Assembly (NCBI GenBank): GCA_948857205.1 | Contig: CAQPRV010000013.1 | Location: forward strand, 1 to 60,725 | Direction: 5' to 3' | Source of the DNA: an uncultured Clostridia bacterium | GTDB lineage: Bacteria > Bacillota > Clostridia > TANB77 > CAG-508 | Length of the DNA: 60,725 bases | Part shown: in pieces, positions 36,144 through 45,834 of the stretch | How positions within the stretch are numbered: the stretch's first letter is position 1 | How the letters are laid out: every line of letters starts with the position of its first letter | Notes under the pieces: generated by a model | What the model saw: only the letters and a program-made list of their open reading frames with translations | The model's database searches: none | What the model was told of the DNA's origin: nothing | Program-made: the position numbers and the translations under genes

Positions 36144-37856
36144 TTATAAAATTATTTCTTTGCTTTCTTTTTGAATAATATTAGAATATAACATATTTAT
36201 GAATCTTTTACTTTCTACTCTTTTATTAATATCATCATCAATTACATACTTCATATATACTCTTAAATCATATATGGTTTTTTCAATATTTTGTTTTCTC
36301 TGTATAGCTTCTTTTTGAATTTGTACATTCATTGATTGTATACCTTCATATGTTGGCATTCTTTGTTGCTTTAATACTTGGATTAGACTTTCAACTTTTT
36401 TAAAATATACTTTTATCTCAGGATTCTGACTCATTTTAGCTGAAATTATCTTTTCTTCCTTAATTCTTTTTAATATCGATGATACAATTATTGGACTCAT
36501 TTCTAATTCTTTAGCAATTTCAATATTATTCTTTTTTTCATTATATAAATTTATTACTTTTTCATCATTACTTCTATCTATTTCTTTATCTCCTACTAAC
36601 CCTAGAAATCTAAATTTTTGTATTTTTTGAGATAGAGTACTTAAATCTAATTTTGGTATTTTTTCACATATTAACTTATAATTATTTCCTTCATCATATA
36701 ACTTCATAATTTGAATATCTTTATTGCTATAATTCTCTCTCTCTTCTAATCTACCATATTTTCTTAAAGTCCTCATTTTCTTTTCTATTGTTTGCACACT
36801 TCTACCAAATGCTTCTGCAATTTCTTCTTTATCTTTTCCTTCATTCAATAATATTAATATTTTTTCTTCTTCTTCAATTTTTTTAATTATTTGTTTTAAT
36901 TTACTAATTCTTGTTTTTGTTATTGTTGAAATTTCCTCTACATTTTTTCCTTCTTTATATAATTTTCTTACTTTTTCTTCCTCTATGTCTTTTCCACCTT
37001 CACATATTCTTCCTTCTTGTTTTAGTTTTTTTATTATTATATATACCATACTTGTAGATTCGCCTATATCTTTTGAAAATTCCTCTGGAGTTTTTCCTTC
37101 ACTATATAATTTAATTATATTATTTTCTAGTTCAATTTTTTTTATCTCTTGCATAACTGTATCAGGAATTTCTCCTATTTCTTTCTCTATTTCTTTTATT
37201 GTCATTCCATTTTTATATAATTTTATAATTTTTACTTCCTTTTCATTCTTTTGACGTTTTTTTTCTTTAAGTTGTTTATCTTTTATATCCTTTATCTCTT
37301 CTAATTCAGGTACTCTCTCTTTAATCTTACCTTTTATTTTCAGTTGATTCAAACTTTTATATATAATTTTAATATCATCTAGTAATTCTATTATTTGTTC
37401 TATCGTTTTCCCTTCATTATATAATTTCATTATTGTTTCTTTGTATATTCTTTGTAATATTTTAGATATAGTCTTACTAGATCTACCTACCTTTTTTCCT
37501 ATCTCTTCCATTGTTTTTCCTTCTTTACGAAGTTGTAAAATTTCTTCATCATTAATTTCTGTTTCCTCTAATTGTTTGTCTTTTTTCAATCTTTTTATTA
37601 TTAGAGATACATCTTTTTGCGTTTTTCCAATTATCTCTGCTATCTCTTTTTGAGTTTTTCTGTTATTATATAATTTAATTACTAAATCATCAATAAATTT
37701 TCCTCTTTGTATTACTCTTTCTTGATTTCTTAAATTATTTATTATATTAGATACTTTTTTTTGGGTTAATTTCATTTTTTCTGCTATTTCTCTTTGGCTA
37801 TTTCCTTCTTGATATAGTTGTACAATTTTTTCTACATTTATATTTTCATCTTTCAT
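36144..37856 (-). CDS. Protein of about ten tandem helix-turn-helix modules
   Basis: 570 residues, almost entirely a repeat of 40-60 residues with the pattern IxxLYxEGKTxEEIAxxxGxSxxTVSxIIKRLK. I count about ten modules, beginning near residues 9, 61, 105, 143, 208, 246, 294, 331, 380 and 430. Each has the look of a homeodomain-like helix-turn-helix (short helix, turn with I/A-G, recognition helix). The last ~90 residues (from about 480) form a separate helical domain with a basic QRKQNIEKTIYDLRVYMKY segment. HTH proteins normally have one or two such units. It probably binds DNA or RNA along an extended site. No known family name can be given. Confidence 0.75.
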   Translation of the reverse strand: MKDENINVEKIVQLYQEGNSQREIAEKMKLTQKKVSNIINNLRNQERVIQRGKFIDDLVIKLYNNRKTQKEIAEIIGKTQKDVSLIIKRLKKDKQLEETEINDEEILQLRKEGKTMEEIGKKVGRSSKTISKILQRIYKETIMKLYNEGKTIEQIIELLDDIKIIYKSLNQLKIKGKIKERVPELEEIKDIKDKQLKEKKRQKNEKEVKIIKLYKNGMTIKEIEKEIGEIPDTVMQEIKKIELENNIIKLYSEGKTPEEFSKDIGESTSMVYIIIKKLKQEGRICEGGKDIEEEKVRKLYKEGKNVEEISTITKTRISKLKQIIKKIEEEEKILILLNEGKDKEEIAEAFGRSVQTIEKKMRTLRKYGRLEERENYSNKDIQIMKLYDEGNNYKLICEKIPKLDLSTLSQKIQKFRFLGLVGDKEIDRSNDEKVINLYNEKKNNIEIAKELEMSPIIVSSILKRIKEEKIISAKMSQNPEIKVYFKKVESLIQVLKQQRMPTYEGIQSMNVQIQKEAIQRKQNIEKTIYDLRVYMKYVIDDDINKRVESKRFINMLYSNIIQKESKEIIL

Positions 37857-38009
37857 TTCTTATCTTCTCCTTTTATGTAAATGATATCACTTATTATACT
37901 AAAATGTCAATTTTCACAAAAAAATTTTTTGATTTTTTTATTTCTTCTTAATTAATCTCCATCAGTTTAGAAAATTTCTTATTATTTTATTTTCAAGCAA
38001 CTCTAAAAT

Positions 38010-38055
38010 AACTAGTTTTGGTATTATAAGGATAGTTATAATACTAAAACTAGTT
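38010..38055 (-). terminator. Long hairpin after the sleB-like gene
   Basis: AACTAGTTTTGGTATTATAA (38010-38029) pairs with TTATAATACTAAAACTAGTT (38036-38055) with one mismatch and a six-base loop. On the minus strand it follows the sleB stop by about 28 bases. The T run after it is poor, so it may act as a weak terminator or stabilising stem. Confidence 0.5.
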
Positions 38056-38082
38056 ACCCTAAATCTAGTTAATAATAAATTA

Positions 38083-38763
38083 TTATTTACAAAATCTATG
38101 TTTACCAATAGTTATAGTCATCGGTCTTGACCAAATCCATTTATTTGTTGCAGTAGCAGGATTAAAATAATAAATAGCATTATAAGTTGGATCCCAACCA
38201 TTTAAAGCATCTTGAGCAGCTTTTCTAGCTGTACTATCTGGAGACAAGTTAATTTGCCCATCAGAAACTGCGTCAAAAGCTCCAGATTGATAAATTACAC
38301 CAGCAATTGAATTAGGAAAAGAACTACTCTTAACCCTATTTAAAACAACAGCACCAACACCCACTTGACCTGTATATGGTTCACCCCTTGACTCACCATA
38401 GATAATACGTGCCAATAGATTTAAATCACTAGAATTACTAGAACTAGAGCCAGAATTACCTGATGAAGTTATTCCCATTGCTTTTAAAGTATTTGGTCCT
38501 GCAATCCCATCAGCAGTTAATCCATTTTTTCTTTGAAAATATTTTACAGCATTAACTGTTTGAGAACCATAAATTCCATCAATATTCCCTTTATAATATC
38601 CCCATCTTTTTAACTTAGTTTGTATCTGTGTAACCTCACTTCCACGAGAACCATATTTAGAAAGAGTCTCTACTGTATTATTTTTACAAAATATAAAAAG
38701 CAAAATAACACTTAAAAATATTAGACTAGATAAAATAATTATTCTTTTTTTATTTTTTAACAT
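38083..38763 (-). CDS. sleB: SleB-like spore cortex-lytic enzyme
   Basis: 226 residues. A signal anchor covers about 8-27, a peptidoglycan-binding repeat about 40-95 (SEVTQIQTKLKRWGYYKGNI, FQRKNGLTADGIAGPNTLKA), a Ser-rich linker, then the Hydrolase_2 catalytic domain about 112-226 (LARIIYGESRGEPYTGQVGV, AVVLNRV, RPMTITIGKHRF). SleB lyses the spore cortex during germination by cutting muramic-lactam glycan. Its presence supports a spore-forming host. It is monocistronic by spacing. Confidence 0.93.
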   Translation of the reverse strand: MLKNKKRIIILSSLIFLSVILLFIFCKNNTVETLSKYGSRGSEVTQIQTKLKRWGYYKGNIDGIYGSQTVNAVKYFQRKNGLTADGIAGPNTLKAMGITSSGNSGSSSSNSSDLNLLARIIYGESRGEPYTGQVGVGAVVLNRVKSSSFPNSIAGVIYQSGAFDAVSDGQINLSPDSTARKAAQDALNGWDPTYNAIYYFNPATATNKWIWSRPMTITIGKHRFCK

Positions 38764-38892
38764 AATAAAACCACCTATTAATAAAAATACTTTATTATAA
38801 GTATTTTTATCAATAACTGGTTTTATTATACATTTTAATTAATTTATTTTTTATATTTACCAAACAAACGATATAATAAAAAATAAAACACC

Positions 38893-39922
38893 TTAACTTG
38901 AACAATATCTACAAAGAATGCTTTCTAATCCAATTTGTAAATCAATATTACCATTTTTATAATTATAATCTAAATTTCTTAATTCTTGTAATATATCTTT
39001 TAACTCTTTTTCTGAAAAACTTTTTGCTTGAATTTTGTATTTATTTACTAAAAAAATTTGATTTGCTTTTAATCCAATACTATTAGCAATATCTTTATTA
39101 TAATTTATTGCTAATTTTGTAAAATATATTTTTTTAAAATGATTATATAATGTTATTAATATCTTTTGTATTGGTTCTTTTGAATATATTAAATTATTCA
39201 AAACTTTTAATGCTTTTGATATTTCCTTTTTTCCTAAATTATCTGTTAAATCAAATATTATACTTTCTATTTTTTTTATTGCTAATTTATCAATATCTTC
39301 TCTTTTTATTGTTCCGATTTTCTCCAGCATATTCTATTAATTTTCTAATCTCATTAATTAGTTCTTGCATATTAGTTCCGCAACATTCTATTAAATATTG
39401 TAAATCATTTTCTGATATTTGAACTTTATAACCATTACAAATTGACTTTAACCTTTTTATAATTTGAATTGGTTTTTGATACTGGAAATCACATACAGTA
39501 CCTATTTTATCAATTAATTTGTATATTTCTTGTTTTGTATCAGCTTCTTCTTCTATGAATACTATTACATTATCTTGTTTTATATTATCTATATTTTCAT
39601 TTAAATAATTTATTATTTTTTCTTTTAAATTATTAATTTCTATATTTTTTCTCTTTCCTTCTTTTTTGAATATACCTGTATTTCTTGCTATAATTAACTT
39701 TTTCTGATATCCAAATGCTGGTGTTTCTATATCTGAAATAATTTGATTAATATTTGTATCATCTATTAAAATAAAATTTATCCCTTTTATACATTCACCA
39801 AATAATTCTTTTATTTTTTTTAATGACATTTCAAGTAAAAATAATTCTTCTCCGTATAAAAGATACAAACTTTGTAAATTACCATTTTTTAGCTCTTTTT
39901 CTAAATTCTCAATTGTAACCAT
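38893..39922 (-). CDS. holA: DNA polymerase III delta subunit requiring a +1 frameshift at CGGA
   Basis: From 39922 the frame encodes the delta-subunit AAA+ fold (NLQSLYLLYGEELFLLEMSL, VIVFIEEEADTKQEIYKLI, ECCGTNMQELINEIRKLI). It then reaches an in-frame CGG at 39316-39314 and would stop eight residues later. Skipping the C (GAA AAT C GGA ACA ATA) gives YAGENGTIKREDIDKLAI and runs on through the C-terminal collar domain to 38893. The joined protein has 342 residues, the normal length for HolA. The delta subunit opens the sliding clamp in the clamp loader and is essential. It is the last gene of the murB-yvcK-debranching enzyme run, 13 bp after the preceding gene. Confidence 0.85.
39313..39316 (-). 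other. Candidate recoding site CGGA in holA (read as Gly, +1)
   Basis: Zero frame GAA AAT CGG AAC; homologous frame AAT, skip C, GGA ACA ATA. The CGG is codon 203 from 39922, exactly in frame. The full-length HolA size is restored only by this reading. Confidence 0.82.
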
Positions 39923-39935
39923 TTTTTTCTCCTAA

Positions 39936-41990
39936 TTAAACTGTCTTTAATATTATTCTAAAAATCTCTGCTACGCTCCAACCTTGGGCATATGCACCTT
40001 TAGGTAATTGTGGTTTTACAGAATCATATAATTCAGCTATGCTTCCTATGCAACCATTTTCTTGCATTTCTTTTTTAAAAGTTCTCTTTGTTTTATCCAC
40101 AAACTTATCTATTTTATTTTGTAGTTCACTCTTTACTGTTTTATCTTTTGTAACTCTTAATTGATTTTTTAATGTATTATAATATAGTCCTAAAAGCCAA
40201 GGCCATGTAATTCCCTGATGATAACTTGAATCCCTTTTAAAATTATCTCCATCATAAATATCAATATAATTTTCTTCATCTTTAGCTAAGGTTTTTAATC
40301 CATATGAATTTAATAACTTCTTTTCTACAGTTTTAATAATATTTTCCGCTTCTTCAGTGTCTAAATCAATTATTGGATAGGTTAAACTTAATGCAAATAA
40401 TTGATTTGGTCTTACTTTAGAGTCTCCCAAAACATCATATAAACATTTCTTTTTAGTATTATAAAATCTATTTTTAAATTCTCCTTTACATTTTTTAGCT
40501 ATTTGTCTAAATTTTCTCGCCTTATCTTTTTCATCAAACTTCAATGAAAAATCTTCCATTATTTTATTTGCATTATACCACATAGCATTTATCTCTACTG
40601 CTTTTCCATTTCTAGGAGTTATTGCTATTCCATTACATTTTGCATCCATCCAAGTATTTTGTGTATTCTCTGTTCCAGACACTAATAATCCATCTGAATC
40701 TAAATAAATATTATTATTATCCACATTAATTCCATTATAATAATTCTCTATTATTTTTTCTAAAGTATCATACATATTTTCTTTTATAAATTTATAATCG
40801 TTTGTATACTTAACAAATTTATAAATTGCTTCAAACAATAATAAGGATGCATCTGCACTATTATATAAAGGTCTATTATCATATCCCGAATATCCATTAG
40901 GTACTAATCCAAATTTAACATCTCTTGTCATTGTTAATAATACTTCTTTTGCAATTTCATACCTTTTAGTTATTAATAATAAGCCTTCAAAAGAAATTAA
41001 ACTATCTCTGCCCCAATCTAAAAACCATGGAAATCCTGCCATTAAAGTATGTAATCTAAAAGCTGGTCTATATGCTACAAAATTATCTGTCGCAATCAAA
41101 AACTCTTTTATTATATTATCATTTTCAATTTCACTTTTTGTTTTATTCTCTTTTTTATTGTCTATTAATTGTGAATTGTCAAATATTTCTTGTAATCTTT
41201 GTACCTCCTTATTTATTAACTCTTTAGCATTTATCTCCTCTATGTTTTCTTCTAAAGAGCATACAAATGTAATTTCTTTTTCTTGATTTGCTGGTATTTC
41301 GACTTCATATACACCTGGAACACTATGGTTTTCTTCAGGATAAAAACCTCTTTTTTCTTCCTCTATATAAAACATATTATTGAATGTATTATTTTGATGT
41401 TCTACATATTTTCCTTCTGTTAAATGCATATATATTGGTGTTTGTGAATTACCATCTATAACTAATTTTACCTTACTTTTATTTATATATTGTTTTATAT
41501 TAAAATAATGGTTTGTACTCATTGTATGAAAGTCTCTAAAATTAACAATTGGAGCTATTGTTAATTTTGCTTCATCTTTACCAGATTTTACCTTATAATA
41601 AACTGCTACAGTATTTTTTCCATATTCCATACATATAGCTTTTGTAATTTCTATATCTTCCACATTATATTTAAATATTGGAATATATTTTTTTTCAAAT
41701 TCTACTTGATTTTTATATCCTTGTGAAATATATCCTTTGCAAATATTTGTGTATAAATCATGTTTCTTACATTTTATTTCTATACTTTCATCTATTTTTG
41801 AGAGTACTAAAAATCTTCTTGCTGGAGGTGTTAATGGTGCTATTAATAATCCATGATATTTTCTAGTATTAGCACCAATTATTGTTGATGAACTGAATCC
41901 TCCTATACCATTTGTTATTAGCCATTCCTTATCTAATGCATTTTGTAATGTTAACTTTTCTTTTGTAAATTTCATATTTCCCTCCATCAT
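39936..41990 (-). CDS. Glycogen debranching enzyme (amylo-1,6-glucosidase type)
   Basis: 684 residues. The N-terminal domain (about 10-250) has the GDE-type start EWLITNGIGGFSSSTIIGAN and TRKYHGLLIAP. The C-terminal (alpha/alpha)6 domain carries PWFLDWGRDSLISFEGLLL, NSADASLLLFEAIYKF and SSYHQGITWPWLLGLYY, with the catalytic acids typical of amylo-alpha-1,6-glucosidases. It removes branch points of glycogen, suggesting reserve polysaccharide use. Its position between yvcK and holA is unusual. Confidence 0.9.
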   Translation of the reverse strand: MMEGNMKFTKEKLTLQNALDKEWLITNGIGGFSSSTIIGANTRKYHGLLIAPLTPPARRFLVLSKIDESIEIKCKKHDLYTNICKGYISQGYKNQVEFEKKYIPIFKYNVEDIEITKAICMEYGKNTVAVYYKVKSGKDEAKLTIAPIVNFRDFHTMSTNHYFNIKQYINKSKVKLVIDGNSQTPIYMHLTEGKYVEHQNNTFNNMFYIEEEKRGFYPEENHSVPGVYEVEIPANQEKEITFVCSLEENIEEINAKELINKEVQRLQEIFDNSQLIDNKKENKTKSEIENDNIIKEFLIATDNFVAYRPAFRLHTLMAGFPWFLDWGRDSLISFEGLLLITKRYEIAKEVLLTMTRDVKFGLVPNGYSGYDNRPLYNSADASLLLFEAIYKFVKYTNDYKFIKENMYDTLEKIIENYYNGINVDNNNIYLDSDGLLVSGTENTQNTWMDAKCNGIAITPRNGKAVEINAMWYNANKIMEDFSLKFDEKDKARKFRQIAKKCKGEFKNRFYNTKKKCLYDVLGDSKVRPNQLFALSLTYPIIDLDTEEAENIIKTVEKKLLNSYGLKTLAKDEENYIDIYDGDNFKRDSSYHQGITWPWLLGLYYNTLKNQLRVTKDKTVKSELQNKIDKFVDKTKRTFKKEMQENGCIGSIAELYDSVKPQLPKGAYAQGWSVAEIFRIILKTV

Positions 41991-42014
41991 TTTAATATCT
42001 TTTTATTTTTAAAT

Positions 42015-43529
42015 TTACATACTTCCATCTTTATAATTTTCAAATTTTCCTCTTGCATCTGCTTGCTTTATTGAAGCTATTCTATCACTATATTTATTTG
42101 TAAATTTACTTTTTTCTTTATCATTATCAAATCTTTTTCCTTTTTTCTCTTGCTTTATGTTTTTTTCCCTTCTTAACATATCTCTCTTTATTTTGTTTAT
42201 TTTTTTATCTTGTCTTAATTTATTACTTAACATTACATATTGTGGGTCATTTTGCTTATCTTGATATTTTAAATCATCACATACTAACTCAATAATAGCT
42301 GATGCAACTAGATTAGGGTCATGACGTATTAAATCTTTTTGCACCATTGATAAATTTCTTTGTAAAAATTTTATTCCTTTTACTTTATTTAAATCTTGAT
42401 CAACTAAGTCTTGTCCCTCTAGATTATATCTTCTAATAAATTCTGGAATAATTTCTCCTGTATCATATACACAATAATCTACTATTCCTTTTCCACAATG
42501 GTCTATAATTGCATTTAAATGATCTGATACACTATAATTATCTGTTTGACCTTGCTCAGTCATAATATTACTTACATATATTTTAATTGCTGAACTTTCT
42601 TTTATTGCTTTTGCAACTCCATTTACTAATAAATTTGGTATTACATTTGTATATAAACTTCCTGGACCTATTACAATACAATCTGCCTTTTTTATAGCTT
42701 CAAGTACTCCTGGTGCTGGTCTACAATTTGCTGGATCTAGTAATATTCTATTTATTTTTGTTATCTTTTCAGATACTATTTCTGGAATTTTTGCTTTTTC
42801 TTTTACTATATATCCATTCGCAAGTTCTGCTAAAATCTTCATCTCATCTAATGTTACTGGTAAAACTTTTCCAACCATATTTAATACTTCACTACTTTTT
42901 GTTATTGAATCTTCAAAGTTTCCATGGATTTCTTTCATTGCTGAAAAGAATATGTCAGAAAAATTTATTCCTTCTAATCTTCCTTTTTTAAATTCATAAT
43001 CAAATAATCTCTTTATTTCTTCTTTTTTAGTAGATAATGATATTATACTTTCCTTTACATCACCTAATGGTAATAATTCTAACTCTTTTCTTGAATCTGT
43101 TGCTTTTTCACCATAGTCAGATATTGTTACTATTGCAGTTACATTACTTGTGTAGTTTTTTAATCCTGTTAAAACCGTATTTAGCCCTGTTCCTCCTCCG
43201 ATTACAACTATATTAGGTCCTTCATTATATACAGTTTTATTAAATATTAATGAATTAACATTAACATTTTTTCTATTTTCCATTCTTTTATCTGTTGATT
43301 CTATTAATACTTCTAATGTTCTTTTGTTTAAAAATATTAACCCTGTAATAATAGAAATAAATCCTATTACAAATATTGCTATTACTTTTGCTACTTCTTC
43401 AAATGAGATTTCTTTCATTACTAATATTTCTGCTAATCCATAACATGCTAAAATTATTCCTAATAATATTAATAACATCCATCTTTTCATTTTATTACTT
43501 GATTTAAACCAATGTAAAAATCCTTTCAT
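42015..43529 (-). CDS. yvcK: YvcK-like gluconeogenesis factor
   Basis: 504 residues. Two N-terminal membrane helices (about 18-36 and 46-68) precede a CofD-like Rossmann domain with VVIGGGTGLNTVLTGLKNY, VTISDYGEKATDSRKEL and DCIVIGPGSLYTNVIPNLL. A basic C-terminal tail (about 440-504) is unusual in length. YvcK proteins bind UDP-sugars and coordinate carbon metabolism with cell-wall synthesis. The gene is next to murB, as in many Firmicutes. It starts 49 bp after murB ends. Confidence 0.92.
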   Translation of the reverse strand: MKGFLHWFKSSNKMKRWMLLILLGIILACYGLAEILVMKEISFEEVAKVIAIFVIGFISIITGLIFLNKRTLEVLIESTDKRMENRKNVNVNSLIFNKTVYNEGPNIVVIGGGTGLNTVLTGLKNYTSNVTAIVTISDYGEKATDSRKELELLPLGDVKESIISLSTKKEEIKRLFDYEFKKGRLEGINFSDIFFSAMKEIHGNFEDSITKSSEVLNMVGKVLPVTLDEMKILAELANGYIVKEKAKIPEIVSEKITKINRILLDPANCRPAPGVLEAIKKADCIVIGPGSLYTNVIPNLLVNGVAKAIKESSAIKIYVSNIMTEQGQTDNYSVSDHLNAIIDHCGKGIVDYCVYDTGEIIPEFIRRYNLEGQDLVDQDLNKVKGIKFLQRNLSMVQKDLIRHDPNLVASAIIELVCDDLKYQDKQNDPQYVMLSNKLRQDKKINKIKRDMLRREKNIKQEKKGKRFDNDKEKSKFTNKYSDRIASIKQADARGKFENYKDGSM

Positions 43530-43578
43530 CTATCTTTCTTCCTTTCGTAAACTAAAATATAAATAATAATTTGTTTTA

Positions 43579-44493
43579 TTATTTAATAATTTCTATTTCT
43601 AGCTCTATATCTTTATTAAACTTAATCTTTATTTCCTTTTTGATATGTTCTGTTAATTTCAATACATCTTCTGCTGTTGCTTCACCAGTGTTTATTATAA
43701 ATCCACAATGTTTTGTTGACACTTTTGCCCCTCCTATTTCATATCCTTTTAATCCTGCGTCATCTATCAATTTTGCAGTGATAAAATCTTCTCCTCTTTT
43801 AAAAGTACTACCAGCACTTGGATATTCTATAGGTTGTTTTTCTATTCTATATTGTTTATAAGCATCCATCTTGCCTTTTATTTCTTCTTTTTTTCCTTTT
43901 TTTAATACAAGTGTTATTTCTGTTATTATATATTTTTTATTTTTAAATTTACTTGTTCTATATCCAAACTCTAATTGTTCTTGTAAAAATTCATATTTAT
44001 TGCATTCATAATCTATACATTTTACTGTTTTTACTATATCTTTAATCTCTTTTCCATGTGCACCTGCATTCATAAAAATAGCTCCACCAACTGTTCCTGG
44101 TATACCTGATAATTCTTCGAATCCTTCTATTTCTTCTTTTAATAAGATATGTGCAAGTTTACTCATTTTTGTGCCTGATCCAACTACAATTTCTATATTA
44201 TCTTTTTTTCTTTCTATTTTTATATTTTCTATTCTATTTAATATTACTATTCCTCTAATTCCTTTGTCCGTTACTAATATGTTACTTCCATTTCCTATTA
44301 TTGTTGTTTCTATTTTTTCTTTATTAGCAAATTCTAATAATTCTTTTAATTCTTCTTCATTTGTTATTTTTATTAGGCTTTCTGCTATTCCTCCTATTTT
44401 AAATGTTGTATATTTTTTCATTGGCTCATCAAAAATAATATTGTTTTTATCTATTTTAATATTAGATTCTAAAATTAATTTTTTTAGTTCCAA
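43579..44493 (-). CDS. murB: UDP-N-acetylenolpyruvoylglucosamine reductase
   Basis: 304 residues of type II MurB. FAD-binding is seen in YTTFKIGGIAESLIKI, TIIGNGSNILVTDKGIRGIV and GFEELSGIPGTVGGAIFMNAGAHG. The catalytic serine/glutamate region is EYPSAGSTFKRG and the C-terminal CGFIINTGEATAEDVLKL. It reduces UDP-GlcNAc-enolpyruvate to UDP-MurNAc. First gene of the murB-yvcK-debranching-holA run. Confidence 0.95.
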   Translation of the reverse strand: MELKKLILESNIKIDKNNIIFDEPMKKYTTFKIGGIAESLIKITNEEELKELLEFANKEKIETTIIGNGSNILVTDKGIRGIVILNRIENIKIERKKDNIEIVVGSGTKMSKLAHILLKEEIEGFEELSGIPGTVGGAIFMNAGAHGKEIKDIVKTVKCIDYECNKYEFLQEQLEFGYRTSKFKNKKYIITEITLVLKKGKKEEIKGKMDAYKQYRIEKQPIEYPSAGSTFKRGEDFITAKLIDDAGLKGYEIGGAKVSTKHCGFIINTGEATAEDVLKLTEHIKKEIKIKFNKDIELEIEIIK

Positions 44494-44653
44494 TGTTTCA
44501 CTTCCTTTTTTATTTTATTATATTTTTTATATTTTATATAATACTTCTTTTATAAAAGTTTATATCACTATATCATATAATTTTAAAAAAATCTACATTA
44601 AATTATGTATATACTAGATTTACTTATATATTTTTTATATTCCTTCATATGTA

Positions 44654-44688
44654 TAAAAAAATGACTCCAATATAGGAGGCATTTTTTT
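44654..44688. terminator. Intrinsic terminator after the 271-residue membrane protein gene
   Basis: AAAAAATG-CTCC pairs with GGAG-CATTTTTTT, with one A-G mismatch and loop AATATA. It works in both directions and lies about 60 bases after the stop of the 44749-45564 gene and before murB. Confidence 0.7.
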
Positions 44689-44748
44689 ATTATATCTTAT
44701 TTTCATTTCTAACTATATATTACTATATTGTGTTGAGATTATATATAA

Positions 44749-45564
44749 CTAAAAAATCTCAAGCTTATTTGCCATAGTAATATTAGCTGATATAGGGATT
44801 TCTATATCCATACTCTCATTGCTTAACAATGGTTCTATTACTATTTGAAATTCCATTTCAACATTACCTGAAAATTTTAACGTTACTTCTTGTTGATTTT
44901 CTTTATTTTCTTGTGTTATATTTGTTACTTTACTTTTAAAAATAGTCTCTTTCTTTTTTGAGTCATATACTAAAGATATATCACTAAATTTTAGACCATT
45001 TGTTTCTTTATTATTTATTACATCTTCTCTTTTATTATTTATTGTTCCATCTTGATTTAGTTCTATTCCTTCATTGTCTCTTCTTTCATATTCAGCAGTT
45101 TTTAAATTATCATATTCATCTATTATTGGTTCTAATTCTTTTTCTTTATCTCTAATACTTTTTAATTCATTTTTTTGCTCTGTACTACATCTAAGGTTTA
45201 TAAATTCTTCTATTTTAGATATATATTCATCAGAAATTTTTCTCTTTTCATCTTTATTTCCATTTTGTACTGCTTCTGTCATTCTTCTTTGATAGTCTCT
45301 TAACTCATTTCTTTCATCCTCTGAAAATTCAATTTCAATATAATTTTGAATTAGATTTTCTTCTTGTTCTTCTAGCTTTCTATATTCTTGTAGTTTGCCA
45401 TAATAGTATTCTTCATTTTCAATTCCACCAATCATACCTTCTTCTATTTCTTCTAGTGGTTCTTTATTTTTACTATTGTTATCAATTATTTTGTAAATTA
45501 AAATACCTATTAAAACTATTATAAAAATTAAAATTATTGTTATTATTATTTTTTTATTTTTCAC
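44749..45564 (-). CDS. Membrane-anchored coiled-coil protein, function unknown
   Basis: 271 residues. One N-terminal membrane helix (about 5-24) is followed by a highly charged helical region to about 160 (EEYYGKLQEYRKLEEQEENL, NELRDYQRRMTEAVQNGNKD) and a C-terminal beta-rich domain (about 190-271) that resembles FxLYD/DUF3426-like extracellular domains: LKFSDISLVYDSKKKETIFK, LLSNESMDIEIPISANIT. It is probably exposed outside the membrane. No family name can be assigned. It precedes murB but a terminator separates them. Confidence 0.6.
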   Translation of the reverse strand: MKNKKIIITIILIFIIVLIGILIYKIIDNNSKNKEPLEEIEEGMIGGIENEEYYYGKLQEYRKLEEQEENLIQNYIEIEFSEDERNELRDYQRRMTEAVQNGNKDEKRKISDEYISKIEEFINLRCSTEQKNELKSIRDKEKELEPIIDEYDNLKTAEYERRDNEGIELNQDGTINNKREDVINNKETNGLKFSDISLVYDSKKKETIFKSKVTNITQENKENQQEVTLKFSGNVEMEFQIVIEPLLSNESMDIEIPISANITMANKLEIF

Positions 45565-45834
45565 ATTACCCTCCTATAATAGTATAACTTTAAAATTTTT
45601 TATACTATATTATACTTTTTACTTTTGCTCTTTTATCTTACAATTAATTATTTTTACATTTATATACTACCATATTAAATATTTTTTATCAATATTTTTT
45701 AATATTTAAATTTCTACTTTTTGTATTAAATATAATAAACCATTAAATTTAAAATTATCAAAATTGTGAATATTAATATAAATTATTCATATTATTTTTT
45801 AAAAATCATATATATTAAAAAATGAGGTGTAATA
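45565..45834. other. Divergent intergenic region
   Basis: 270 bases of extremely AT-rich DNA between the divergent coiled-coil gene and ylbJ. Both genes must be driven from here, but the base composition gives many TATAAT-like strings and no single convincing promoter. No hairpin or repeat stands out. Confidence 0.4.
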
